A stretch of DNA of 64,000 nt, from the NCBI GenBank assembly GCA_019635535.1, contig JAHBZH010000001.1:1-64000 (forward strand), read 5' to 3'. The stretch is from Sphingomonas sp. GTDB taxonomy: Bacteria; Pseudomonadota; Alphaproteobacteria; Sphingomonadales; Sphingomonadaceae. The position numbers were made by a program, and so were the translations under genes. This document shows positions 1 through 7,812 of this stretch, in pieces. A model generated the notes under the pieces. The model was not told the DNA's origin, did not search any database, and saw only the letters and a program-made list of their open reading frames with translations. Within the stretch, counting starts at the first letter, position 1. Each line of letters begins with the position of its first letter.

Positions 1-19
1 CATCAGGGAAGGACCGTTC

Positions 20-487
20 ATGCTCCAAAGCCTCGCCAAACCCATCGCCCTCGCCACCCTTGTCGCCGGCGCGCTCGACATCGTCTTCGCCGCCGGGCTC
101 ACCCTCTATTACGGCCGCCCGGTGGCCGGGATGCTGCGCTTCGTCGCCTCCGGTCCCGTTCCGTCCGCGACCGAATGGGGCGCCGCCGGCGCCGCCTTGG
201 GCCTCGCCGTCCACTTCGCGCTGATGGCCGCGATGGCCGCCGCCTACATGCTCGCCGCCGCGCGGCTGCCGTCGCTCGCCGACCGGCCGCTCATATGGGG
301 CGTCGCCTACGGCCTCCTCACCTATGCGGTCATGAACCTGATCGTCGTGCCTTTGCGCTTCCCCGCCGCCTTTCCGCCCTCGCCGGTCTCGGTCGGCACC
401 CAGCTCTTCGCCCATGTCGCGCTGGTCGGCCTGCCCATCGCGCTGATCGCCGCGCGCCATTTCGGGGGCCGCGTCCATCCGGCCTGA
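20..487 (+). CDS. Small integral membrane protein, function unknown
   Basis: This encodes a 155-residue, strongly hydrophobic protein with about four predicted membrane segments, near residues 8-30, 52-82, 92-112 and 128-146. The charged residues lie in the short connecting loops, as expected for an inner-membrane protein. A GGAAGGA ribosome-binding site sits 6 bases before the ATG and supports the start. No enzymatic motif is visible and I do not recognise a named family. A DUF1440/YagU-like membrane protein is possible but only a guess. It is followed after 47 bases by the DUF3052 gene on the same strand, so the two may be cotranscribed. Confidence 0.7.
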   Translation: MLQSLAKPIALATLVAGALDIVFAAGLTLYYGRPVAGMLRFVASGPVPSATEWGAAGAALGLAVHFALMAAMAAAYMLAAARLPSLADRPLIWGVAYGLLTYAVMNLIVVPLRFPAAFPPSPVSVGTQLFAHVALVGLPIALIAARHFGGRVHPA

Positions 488-534
488 CCGCGCGCCGCAA
501 ATCGGCTAATATGCGCGCCGGAGGAGTAAGGCCG

Positions 535-948
535 ATGACCACCGGCTATTCCGGCACGCCGCTGGCGCGCAAGCTGTCGCTGAAGGACGGGCTGCGCGTC
601 TGGTGGGAGGATATGCCCTCCTCCGTCCGCGCCGAGATCGAGGAGCATGGCTACGAGCTCGTCCATCTCGTCTGGCCCGAGCCGCCGATCGAGGCCGGCC
701 ACATCTTCGTGAGCTGGCGCAGCGACCTGGAAACGGCGCTCGCCCGCCTGCGCCCGCTCCTCGCCTCGGACGGCTTCCTGTGGGTGAGCTGGCCGAAGCA
801 GGCGGCGAAGCGCCCCGGCGACGTCACCGAGGACGCGATTCGCGAACTAGCGCTGCCGCTGGGCTTGATCGACGTGAAGGTCTGCGCGGTGGACGACATC
901 TGGTCCGGCCTCAAGCTGATGATCCGCAAGGAATTGCGCGGGAATTGA
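535..948 (+). CDS. DUF3052 family protein
   Basis: The product has 137 residues. It opens with the GYSGTPLARKL signature typical of DUF3052 proteins, small cytoplasmic alpha/beta proteins of unknown role. The central part carries conserved aromatic residues around VWPEPP and FVSW, and the C-terminus reads DDIWSGLKLMIRK, also usual for the family. The frame is open further upstream to position 175, but GGAGGAGT lies just before the ATG at 535 and the family begins at this point, so the shorter start was chosen. The function is not known. The next gene (bfd) lies 44 bases downstream behind its own candidate operator, so cotranscription is uncertain. Confidence 0.8.
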   Translation: MTTGYSGTPLARKLSLKDGLRVWWEDMPSSVRAEIEEHGYELVHLVWPEPPIEAGHIFVSWRSDLETALARLRPLLASDGFLWVSWPKQAAKRPGDVTEDAIRELALPLGLIDVKVCAVDDIWSGLKLMIRKELRGN

Positions 949-958
949 TCGTAACTAT

Positions 959-973
959 TGCGAACGTGTCGCA
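959..973. promoter_or_regulatory. Inverted repeat upstream of bfd, candidate iron-responsive operator
   Basis: TGCGA and TCGCA form perfect 5-bp arms around the spacer ACGTG, 20 bases before the bfd start codon. Size and symmetry resemble alphaproteobacterial Fur-type sites, and bfd genes are commonly iron-repressed. Assignment to Fur, rather than Irr or another regulator, is an inference. Confidence 0.35.
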
Positions 974-992
974 TTATCGCTAGCTCGGCTCC

Positions 993-1163
993 ATGATCGT
1001 CTGCGTCTGCAACGCGATTCGCGAAACCGAGGTGCGCCAGGCGGCGCGCGAGGGCGCGTCCTGCCCGACCAGCGCCTATCGCTGCTACGGCCGCAAGCCG
1101 CGCTGCGGCCAATGCTTCACCTTCGCGCGCGAGATCATCGACTCCGAACGCACCGCCGCCTGA
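993..1163 (+). CDS. bfd: Bacterioferritin-associated ferredoxin
   Basis: This short gene encodes 56 residues with a [2Fe-2S] cysteine pattern: C4-x-C6 at the N-terminus and C38-x2-C41 near the C-terminus, plus C24 and C31. The opening MIVCVCNAI and the RCGQC segment are diagnostic of the BFD-like domain. In studied bacteria Bfd docks onto bacterioferritin and delivers electrons to the heme, so that stored Fe(III) is released as Fe(II). Position fits this role, because the bacterioferritin gene follows 185 bases downstream on the same strand. A 15-bp inverted repeat lies 20 bases before the ATG and may mediate iron control. No strong Shine-Dalgarno is visible (CGGCT only). Length is close to the family norm of 55-65 residues. 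Confidence 0.9.
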   Translation: MIVCVCNAIRETEVRQAAREGASCPTSAYRCYGRKPRCGQCFTFAREIIDSERTAA

Positions 1164-1348
1164 CGGCCGGCTGTTCCGCCTATCGAAAATGACTCGCGCT
1201 CGCGCCGCGCATCCCGGAATCGCGCGTCATCTACGAACGCGAACGCTTAGCAATATCGCGTAATTTTTCGCGGTTTTCCGCCATTTTTTGGTGCTTTTTA
1301 AGCCTTTGCGCGTTACACTGCGCGCGATCATCCATTGGAGGCTCACCC

Positions 1349-1828
1349 ATGAAGGGCGACGAAAAGGTCATCGAGTTCCTGAACGAGACGCTCAAGAACG
1401 AGCTGACCGCGATCAACCAATATTGGCTGCATTACCGGATGCTCGACAATTGGGGCGTGAAGCGGCTCGCCGAGTACGAGCGGCACGAATCGATCGACGA
1501 GATGAAGCATGCCGACACGCTCGCCGAGCGCATCCTGTTCCTCGACGGCCTGCCCAATTTCCAGCTCCTCGGGCGCCTGCGCATCGGCGAGAATGTCGAG
1601 GAGATACTGAAGGCCGATCTCGATCTCGAGCACGAGGCGCGCGAGCAGCTGCGCGGCGCCGTCGCCCATTGCGAGAAGGTGCGCGACTATGTCAGCCGCG
1701 AGATATTCGAGCGCATCCTGGAAAGCGAGGAGGCGCATATCGACTTCCTCGAGACCCAGCTCGACATGATCGCGCGGATGGGTTTGCAGAACTATATCCA
1801 GCTGCAGAGCAAGCCGGCGGAGGACTGA
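1349..1828 (+). CDS. bfr: Bacterioferritin
   Basis: The 159-residue product is a full-length heme-binding ferritin that forms a 24-subunit iron-storage shell in the cytoplasm. All ferroxidase-centre ligands are at the same numbers as in the Escherichia coli protein: E18, E51, H54, E94, E127 and H130. The axial heme ligand M52 is also present. GGAG lies 8 bases upstream of the ATG. The partner ferredoxin gene bfd is immediately upstream. The 185-base gap between them contains T-rich stretches and a small GCGG-TTTT-CCGC hairpin followed by T6, which could partly terminate bfd transcription. A separate bfr promoter is likely, but I could not fix it by sequence. Confidence 0.97.
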   Translation: MKGDEKVIEFLNETLKNELTAINQYWLHYRMLDNWGVKRLAEYERHESIDEMKHADTLAERILFLDGLPNFQLLGRLRIGENVEEILKADLDLEHEAREQLRGAVAHCEKVRDYVSREIFERILESEEAHIDFLETQLDMIARMGLQNYIQLQSKPAED

Positions 1829-1976
1829 ACGGGGCGGATGGGCTCGGTTAATCGCCGTCCACACTAAGTCTGAAATTCAACTCCGGGTACCATAGCGTTC
1901 ACCGGTCACCGCCGCGGGCTGGATAGTGGCCGGAACCGCACAAATGATAAACCGGGCCGGGGCAATAAGCGTAGAT

Positions 1977-4520
1977 CTAGAAGACCTTGCGGAGGGTAAC
2001 GCTGAGCAGCCTGCCAATGGGGTCGAGATAGGCGGGTTGATAGCTGAGCGGCGTTGATCCGATGGAGTCCCGAACCTGGAGGCGGCTGTCGAACAGGTTG
2101 GTGATGCCGAAGGTCAGTCGCAATCCCCTGAGCCATTGAGGTGCATTGGCGCCCCCGAAACGGTCCTGGAGGTTCGCGAAAAGGTTGATGTTCACAATGG
2201 CGAGATCGGAGAAGAACAAGTCGTTCGTCGAGGCCCCGCCACCTCCGCTGAGGCTTATGCCGCTTTGCCAATTGAACTCGACACGAGCGCCGAGGCCGCC
2301 TTTATAGACGCCCGCTTGCACTTCGATCTCGTGACGGCGTGTGCCGCCGCGCAGATCGATGGCGGCGCCGTCAAGCAGGTCGAGCGTTGGGCCGTCGAAA
2401 CTGGGGACGATCTCGTCCTGAAATCGCCAGGTGTGGAAGATGCTGACGAACAACCGGCTGGCAAGGTTCTCGAAGCGTCGGGCGAGAGCGCTGCCCGGTT
2501 GGACCATCGTGACCATGCCTGCGGGTCCAGTCGCCGCGCGCGCCTCCGCCTCGCTCGCGTAGGTGCGCACCGGGGCGGCGCGCATCCATGGCTCGATCGT
2601 CCCGAGTGGCCGGACGAAGCTGAATCCCCAGCGCAGGCGTTGCTGGCGGGCACTATCGAAGTTCAGCGGACGGGCGTCAATCTGCACGAGCCGGCCGTCG
2701 GCGGCACGCGTGAAGCGGTCCGGGAAAGCGGTTTCGAGCTGCGGCGTCAGCAGCGGGAAGGGGGCGATCGGGTCGTTAATACGGGTCGCGACATAATCCG
2801 CGCTAATGGTAAGGTCGGTGGCGTGGAGCGGCCGGACGGTGAGACCGAGCCTGAAGACCCGGCGCTCCTCCGATCGAAGGGCCGGGTTACCACCGGTGAT
2901 CCGGGTGATGTCGACGACCTCGCGCCGGGCGAGGTCGAAAGTGCGCAGGTTGGCGGTCGCGAGCAGCGGCGCGCCCAACTGTTCGAGCGTCGGTGCCGCC
3001 TCTCCGGTCGTGAAGGAGGCGATGAGGTTGATGGCGGCGATCGGGGACCAGTTGAGGCCCACGCCATGACCGTACAGCGTGTCGTAGTCCGACAGCCTCG
3101 TCACCTCGACGTTGGCATTGATGGACAGATCGCCGAGCGCTGCCGCGCCACGACCGCCCGCGCGGGCAATCGGCAGGTTGAGACTCACCTGAACCGCGCT
3201 GCTATCGCGGGACATATCCGCCCGCCGGTCGACCCCCTTTCGCAACGAAACGCTGCTGTAATCCCACCGCTCGAAACTGCCGCGAACGATCGTCGAGAGC
3301 GGACCGGCAGGCAGACGCAGCGGTGCGCCGCTCAGCAGCAGGGTGGCGTTCGCGGAGGCATTAGCCGAGTGGGCCTGGTCCCGCATGTTGGCCGCTGCAC
3401 CGCTATCCGTGACGATGTCGGTCGCCAAGTGATTATAGCGGCCCGTGAAGGTCCACAGCCAACGGCCAATCTGTCCGTGCAGGGCGGTTCCCAATTCCAC
3501 GGTGCGGGTGCCGGAGTCTCGTGTCAACGCGTCGCTGCCGATCCTGCCCAGCAGCGACTGGAAGCCGCTCGCTTCGAACCGGCCGGTCAACGTCGTCGCC
3601 ACCGTGTCGAACAGCGTGCCGCCAACCAGACCGCTCACGCTGAGCCGCTCGGTTTCGGGCAGCAAGGTGCGGAACCGGCCAGCGTCCAGCGTGGCGTCGA
3701 GCTGCGCCACGTCGCGATCGCTCTCCAACAGCGCGGACGACCGGTTATAGTCAAAGCCGAAGTCGAGCCGGGTGTTTCCCCTGATCGCGAAATAATTGGC
3801 CCGGACGCTTCCCGCCGCATAGCCGCCCGCAGCCGAGGCGATCGCACCAAGCTGGCCGAGGTAGGAACGAAACCGTTCGTAGGTGACGATGTTGACGACC
3901 TTCTGGTCCGGCCGATACCCATATTGGAGAGCCAGTTCTTCAGGGAAAACCTCGACTCGTTCGATCGCCTCGCTGGGGATTTCGGCGATTTCGGAAAAGC
4001 TCGACACACGCCGCCCGTTCAGCAAAGTCACCGGTCCGCTCCCCTCCCGCCCGCCATTGCTGCGCATCTGAGGGTTCAGCGCCTGTAGGAGCTCTCCGAC
4101 ATTACCGGCACCATAGGCGTTGATCTCGAGCGCGCTGAAGGTTCGCTCCGGCGGGATGTCGCCGGTAACGGAGCCGCGCGGCCGCTGGCCCTCGACAACT
4201 ATGGCGCCGTCGCCGGTCGACCGTGCGGGACTGACCGGCGTGGCAGGACGGTCGGGCGGCGAATGGCTCCTCAGCCGCTCCTGCAATTCCCGCTGCAGCT
4301 CTGGCGGCACCGGATTGCCGTCGCGATCGAGAATGACAGGCGGTGGTGGGGTCGTCGGGACAGGCGGGACGCTTTGCGTATCCGCGGGCGGCTGGGGCTG
4401 GGCTAGAGCCGGGTGCAAGAAGGGCGCGAACATTGGAGCGCTGACCATCAACGCCGTGACCGCGCGCCGCCTGATTCGTCCGGAATGCGATCGCTCCTGC
4501 AGGATTCTTTCTGAGCGCAT
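1977..4520 (-). CDS. TonB-dependent outer-membrane receptor
   Basis: The 847-residue product has an N-terminal signal peptide, with cleavage likely after HPALAQ near residue 41. A proline-rich linker follows, then a TonB-box-like GAIVVEG stretch. Next is a plug domain with the LLNGRR and IERVEV motifs typical of sphingomonad receptors (about residues 125-215). The rest is a long beta-barrel ending in phenylalanine, the usual outer-membrane insertion signal. It imports a ligand across the outer membrane using TonB-ExbBD energy; the substrate cannot be read from sequence. It is the last gene of a minus-strand operon, starting 9 bases after the metallopeptidase gene stops. That arrangement suggests uptake of a peptide or protein-derived ligand. 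Base composition is lower in GC than in neighbouring genes. Confidence 0.9.
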   Translation of the reverse strand: MRSERILQERSHSGRIRRRAVTALMVSAPMFAPFLHPALAQPQPPADTQSVPPVPTTPPPPVILDRDGNPVPPELQRELQERLRSHSPPDRPATPVSPARSTGDGAIVVEGQRPRGSVTGDIPPERTFSALEINAYGAGNVGELLQALNPQMRSNGGREGSGPVTLLNGRRVSSFSEIAEIPSEAIERVEVFPEELALQYGYRPDQKVVNIVTYERFRSYLGQLGAIASAAGGYAAGSVRANYFAIRGNTRLDFGFDYNRSSALLESDRDVAQLDATLDAGRFRTLLPETERLSVSGLVGGTLFDTVATTLTGRFEASGFQSLLGRIGSDALTRDSGTRTVELGTALHGQIGRWLWTFTGRYNHLATDIVTDSGAAANMRDQAHSANASANATLLLSGAPLRLPAGPLSTIVRGSFERWDYSSVSLRKGVDRRADMSRDSSAVQVSLNLPIARAGGRGAAALGDLSINANVEVTRLSDYDTLYGHGVGLNWSPIAAINLIASFTTGEAAPTLEQLGAPLLATANLRTFDLARREVVDITRITGGNPALRSEERRVFRLGLTVRPLHATDLTISADYVATRINDPIAPFPLLTPQLETAFPDRFTRAADGRLVQIDARPLNFDSARQQRLRWGFSFVRPLGTIEPWMRAAPVRTYASEAEARAATGPAGMVTMVQPGSALARRFENLASRLFVSIFHTWRFQDEIVPSFDGPTLDLLDGAAIDLRGGTRRHEIEVQAGVYKGGLGARVEFNWQSGISLSGGGGASTNDLFFSDLAIVNINLFANLQDRFGGANAPQWLRGLRLTFGITNLFDSRLQVRDSIGSTPLSYQPAYLDPIGRLLSVTLRKVF

Positions 4521-4529
4521 CTTACTGCG

Positions 4530-5423
4530 TCATCGCGAGCAGGGTTCGTTCGTACGAGTGGCTCGCTGACCGGACGGACCGCCGTACCCGGCGCCCGAAG
4601 CGATCCAGTTCTGGAAATCGCGGTCCAGCGCATCGATTCCGCGCGCCGCGTCGGCATAGCCGGTGCGGGCGAGCAGCCATGGTTCGACCGGCTCCCCGCG
4701 ACGTACCACCGCAGCCAGATCGGCGATGATGGCGGCATTTTCGGTGCGCGCGACCAGGAATTCATAGAAGGCGGCGGCCATGGCATAGAAGCTCGCGGTC
4801 TCATCGGACGCCGGGTCAAATGCGGCACCGAGCCGGCCGTCTGTATCTGGTATCGATCCCGCCGCCATTTCCGGATGGACCATGTTGAGGAATCGGTGCA
4901 GCGGGATCAGCTTCCCTTCCTGCGCGACGTGTACGATCGAGCGACGCCGCAGCGAGCGCAGCGGCTCGCCTTCGAACGCGATCGCTGCCATCTCGTCGAG
5001 CCAGTCGGGCGCATCGCCGCCATATTGGCTGGAGCCTGTGCTGGGCACGAGATAGCGGATGAACAAGTCGTGCCCGATCTCGTGGCGCAGCAGGTAAGCG
5101 GGCGGGGGCTGCGAACGTCCATCGGCACTTTGCCTGAACGGCCAGACGTAGGTCGGGACGCCTTCGGATGAGCGTTCGCCGAAACGCCTCGGCGAGTCCT
5201 GCGCCTCGACGATGTCAAACCGCACATCGGCAAGCCCGAGCACGGTGCGCGCGGTCACATGGGCGGCTTCCCCTTCCACGATCGCAGCAGCGACATCGGC
5301 GGCATCGACCTGTACATGGCCGAACGATGTCGGCGTCCTCGACAACACCGAAGCGGGCGACCTCTCAGGATCAATCAGAGCGGCGAAGAGCAGAAATGGG
5401 ACAACCGCGATGGTCGGCCACAT
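4530..5423 (-). CDS. Exported gluzincin-like metallopeptidase (HEIGH motif)
   Basis: The 297-residue product has a hydrophobic N-terminus (residues 3-17) that may be a signal peptide or membrane anchor. A zinc site follows: H114-E115-I-G-H118, with a glutamate in PDWLDE at residue 144 as the likely third ligand. This HExxH plus WLxE spacing is that of the peptidase-MA-like superfamily. Most of the C-terminal half is helical and of unknown role. The gene lies between the small exported protein gene (3-base gap) and the TonB-dependent receptor gene (9-base gap), so the three are almost certainly co-translated. I infer that it processes an extracytoplasmic peptide or protein handled by the receptor. 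Substrate and exact family are not known. Confidence 0.7.
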   Translation of the reverse strand: MWPTIAVVPFLLFAALIDPERSPASVLSRTPTSFGHVQVDAADVAAAIVEGEAAHVTARTVLGLADVRFDIVEAQDSPRRFGERSSEGVPTYVWPFRQSADGRSQPPPAYLLRHEIGHDLFIRYLVPSTGSSQYGGDAPDWLDEMAAIAFEGEPLRSLRRRSIVHVAQEGKLIPLHRFLNMVHPEMAAGSIPDTDGRLGAAFDPASDETASFYAMAAAFYEFLVARTENAAIIADLAAVVRRGEPVEPWLLARTGYADAARGIDALDRDFQNWIASGAGYGGPSGQRATRTNEPCSR

Positions 5424-5426
5424 CGA

Positions 5427-5831
5427 TCAGGGCGCCCGCGCCGCGGAGAACGGCACAACGCCAACACCATCGACCGTGGCCGTGCCGGACAGGCTTCGAC
5501 CGTCGGCATTAAGCTCCAGCGCGAAAATGATTCTAGGGCTGGAGACGAAGCTGAACGACACCGCGCGCCCGGATACCATCAACTCGGTCAGTGCGTGCCA
5601 ATCGCGTCCGTCGCTGCGCATATAGCGTCCCGACCAGCGGCCGTTCTGATGAGAGAATTCGAACGTCCAGTATCTCTGAAGGAAGCTACCCCTCCATGCG
5701 CCGGTCCCAATGGTCTGCTCGGACGTATCGGCCGCGGCTGATGTGGTCGTTTCGGCTATCCCCGATTCACTCGGCGCCGAGACCAGAACCATGGCTATAG
5801 CCATAGCAGCCGTACTCGACATCACGAACAT
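5427..5831 (-). CDS. Small exported beta-rich protein, function unknown
   Basis: The 134-residue product starts at an ATG preceded by GAGGAGGATCA, a strong ribosome-binding site. The frame is open 21 codons further upstream, but that extension has no such site. Residues 1-25 form a signal peptide. The mature part has the alternating pattern of a small beta-barrel or sandwich, with recurring W-x-G, F-x-F and DGRSLSGTA segments. It resembles the beta domain found in front of some exported serine hydrolases, here standing alone. It is the second gene of the peptide/peptidase/receptor operon and ends 3 bases before the peptidase start. It could be a binding or chaperone-like protein for the same ligand; that is inference from position only. 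Confidence 0.6.
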   Translation of the reverse strand: MFVMSSTAAMAIAMVLVSAPSESGIAETTTSAAADTSEQTIGTGAWRGSFLQRYWTFEFSHQNGRWSGRYMRSDGRDWHALTELMVSGRAVSFSFVSSPRIIFALELNADGRSLSGTATVDGVGVVPFSAARAP

Positions 5832-5946
5832 TGATCCTCCTCTGGCGAGCGCTCCGGCCCGGCCTGAAGCAGCCAAGTATGATCGAACTTGCATTGGGGT
5901 CGGCGCCTATTCCTGACGCCGCCCCAAGATCGACGATTAGCTCGGA

Positions 5947-6123
5947 TTAGAGCACACCGCCTTGCGGAATGCAAAGGAGCCCCACAACCTGTTCACCGTC
6001 AATTTCGATGATGATGGGGATGCAGACCGACTGCTTGGTTTCCACCGAAGCAGGTGTCGCTTGAACAGCAGCCGGGGCAAGCGCGCAAAACAACGCGGCC
6101 AACACGATAGACGTGCGCCTCAT
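5947..6123 (-). CDS. 58-aa exported peptide, first gene of the TonB-receptor operon
   Basis: This short reading frame begins MRRTSIVLAALF and has a classical signal peptide: two arginines, a hydrophobic core and cleavage probably after AVQA (residue 22). The predicted mature peptide is about 36 residues. It has two cysteines (C34 and C51) that could form a disulfide, flanked by the related segments VCIPII and LLCIPQ. AGGAGA lies 6 bases upstream of the ATG. The promoter at 6182-6211 lies about 50 bases before the start, so this is the first gene of the operon. I do not recognise the family. It may be a secreted peptide, a periplasmic accessory or a substrate of the downstream peptidase. Coding support comes from signal peptide, ribosome site and promoter, not from homology. 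Confidence 0.6.
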   Translation of the reverse strand: MRRTSIVLAALFCALAPAAVQATPASVETKQSVCIPIIIEIDGEQVVGLLCIPQGGVL

Positions 6124-6181
6124 AGTAATCTCTCCTGTTGTTTAACGTTACACGCGATGACTCATTATCATCACGCCAGCC

Positions 6182-6211
6182 TATATTGGTGATTAGGAGA
6201 CCTAGTGTCAA
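6182..6211 (-). promoter_or_regulatory. Sigma-70 type promoter for the peptide/peptidase/TonB-receptor operon
   Basis: On the minus strand a perfect -35 hexamer TTGACA (6206-6211) is followed after 18 bases by AATATA (6182-6187). Transcription would begin near 6175 and give a 5' leader of about 50 bases before the 58-aa peptide gene. The surrounding 6180-6320 is strikingly AT-rich for this genome. Confidence 0.55.
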
Positions 6212-6719
6212 TAAAGATTAATCCTCCACGACATTATTGATAAATCACGATATATACCTTTCGTAAGGGAGAATTAAACATCAACTAATGAAATAATTTT
6301 ATTCATTGACGGTTTCGGCCACGCTTTACTCGACGCTTAACATGGCGCTGATCACAGGGGATATGGCGCGGCGTAGCTGATGCCACACGGCGAACGGCCG
6401 CTTTCGAGCAATCTGAAACCGGCCGGCAACGTCGTGGATGGGCGCATAGCCGTCGCTATGCCGATTCACCGCCGAACCGGGCGCCATCTTCTCGCCCCGC
6501 TTGCAAAGTAGGATTTCCTCTGCCTTATCCTGCGCGATGGGCGCAGTCCGCTGCCGACTCGTCACGTTCCCGCCGCGCGCCATGGCCCGCCGGCGGGGCG
6601 GTGGTCGGGGCGCGGAAACGGACTTGCCCCTGTAGGGCGTCAACTTCGTCAACTTCGCCGGCGCGCACCGGGTGCGATATGGGTGAAGTTGCTGAATTTC
6701 GGGCTGGGGGGTTCGCCGG
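6212..6719. other. Intergenic region without a supported gene
   Basis: The first 110 bases are AT-rich and probably form the upstream part of the promoter of the minus-strand operon. The rest returns to high GC. A minus-strand open frame (to 6326) has no ribosome-binding site or family resemblance that I can support. A repeat with the tandem unit GTCAACTTC lies at 6635-6656. Nothing else is recognised. Confidence 0.5.
6635..6656 (+). repeat. Short interspersed repeat with tandem GTCAACTTC units
   Basis: GGGCGTCAACTTCGTCAACTTC occupies these positions, containing the 9-mer GTCAACTTC twice in a row. A close copy, with GG in place of AC in the first unit, occurs in the opposite orientation at 16800-16822. 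Both are intergenic. This looks like a family of dispersed elements; its function is unknown. Confidence 0.45.
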
Positions 6720-7726
6720 ATGACTGAAGCCGTATCGCCTGCTGTGCAGCCCGCCGCGCCGGCCCTTGCCGCCGCCACGCCGTCCGATCGCATCGCCACG
6801 CTCGATATCCTGCGCGGCATCGCGATGGTGGCCGTCCTGGCGGTTGCCGCACCCGCAATCGCGGCCGACGCGCAATCGGGCGGGGCTTCGGATCGGCCGG
6901 CTGTCGTCGCACCGCTTCCCGTGGCGCCGCCGGCGCCGGACCAGGCGATGCGCCGCTACCCGGTCGGCGACATTGCCAACGCGGAGCTTGCGGTGCAGCG
7001 ATCGGGGGCGATCATCAGCGGCCCCGACTGGTCCGATTTCGGAATCTACCCGGCCGCCGCCTTGCGTCGCAATCAGGAGGGCGCTGTGTCCTTCTGGCTG
7101 CTGCTGGACGCGGCCGGGCGGCCCGCTGCCTGCGGCATCCGTCAGTCTTCCGGTTTCGTCGAGCTCGATGACGGGACCTGCGATCTCGCCATGCGGATTC
7201 GCTTCCGCGCGGCCGACGGCGCGACGAACGCGATCTATCGCGCGCGCGTCACATGGATGCTGGCCGATCCCACGCTGATGCCCCTGGCCAGCTCAGCGTC
7301 GCGCTCACGTTGCGCGCCGGGCGGGTTACGGACTGCCAGCTCAGCGAGCACGGCAGCGTGCCTCCGGAATGGAGCCGGGCAGCGTGCCGGATCATCGCGG
7401 GGGATCCGGGATATTTCCTGGCCGACAACCGCGCGCGGGCCAGGCGCGCGACCGTCGCCATCACGCTGCGCCCGGCGGGAGACGCCACCGATTGGCCGCG
7501 GCCGGCGGGGCGTCTCGTCGCCTCGCGCCGGACCGAGTTCATGCTGGTGGAGGACGGCAACCCCGAGGAGTGCCGCGCGACCCGCGATGACGGTTTCGGC
7601 CGTCGCTCCTTCGACTATTCCGGCCCCTGCGGGCTGTTCCTGTCGCAAACCTGGCTCGACAGGGGCGCCGGGGAGCTCGATTCCGCACCGTCCGCGGTCG
7701 AGATCGACGTTTTTGCCGTGCCCTGA
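6720..7726 (+). pseudogene. Frameshifted chimera: DUF418 N-terminus joined to an exported TonB-like protein
   Basis: The first 35 or so codons match the start of the neighbouring DUF418 gene (DRIATLDILRG motif). Positions 6784-6818 equal 7862-7896 apart from one base. The frame then runs straight into a short hydrophobic, signal-like stretch ending APAIAADA. After it comes a protein with two copies of a TonB C-terminal-like fold (first copy about residues 90-190). Near 7265-7290 the reading continues in another frame, starting around GQLSVALTLRAG and ending at 7726. Adding one base, for example in the CCCC run at 7279-7282, would restore a single frame. The gene is either a decayed fusion or carries a sequencing error. 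Without the shift the first frame runs on without homology to 7787. Confidence 0.55.
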
Positions 7727-7812
7727 GGAGGCGGGCCGCGCACAACGCCATTGCCAGGATATGCAAATGGGATATCTGGAAGCGTGAAGACCGTTCGGGA
7801 GGGGGATGCCGA

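Noticed and set aside
1261..1320. Promoter for bfr
   Set aside because: TACACT (1314-1319) could be a -10 element, but no acceptable -35 lies at 16-19 bases, so it is not annotated.
2136..4088. 650-codon open frame on the plus strand
   Set aside because: It is antisense to the TonB-receptor gene, has no ribosome-binding site or family motif, and arises from GC-rich codon structure.
6326..6820. 164-codon minus-strand frame in the gap before the chimeric gene
   Set aside because: The last 60 residues look protein-like, but there is no ribosome-binding site, no known family, and the frame crosses a repeat. Not enough support.
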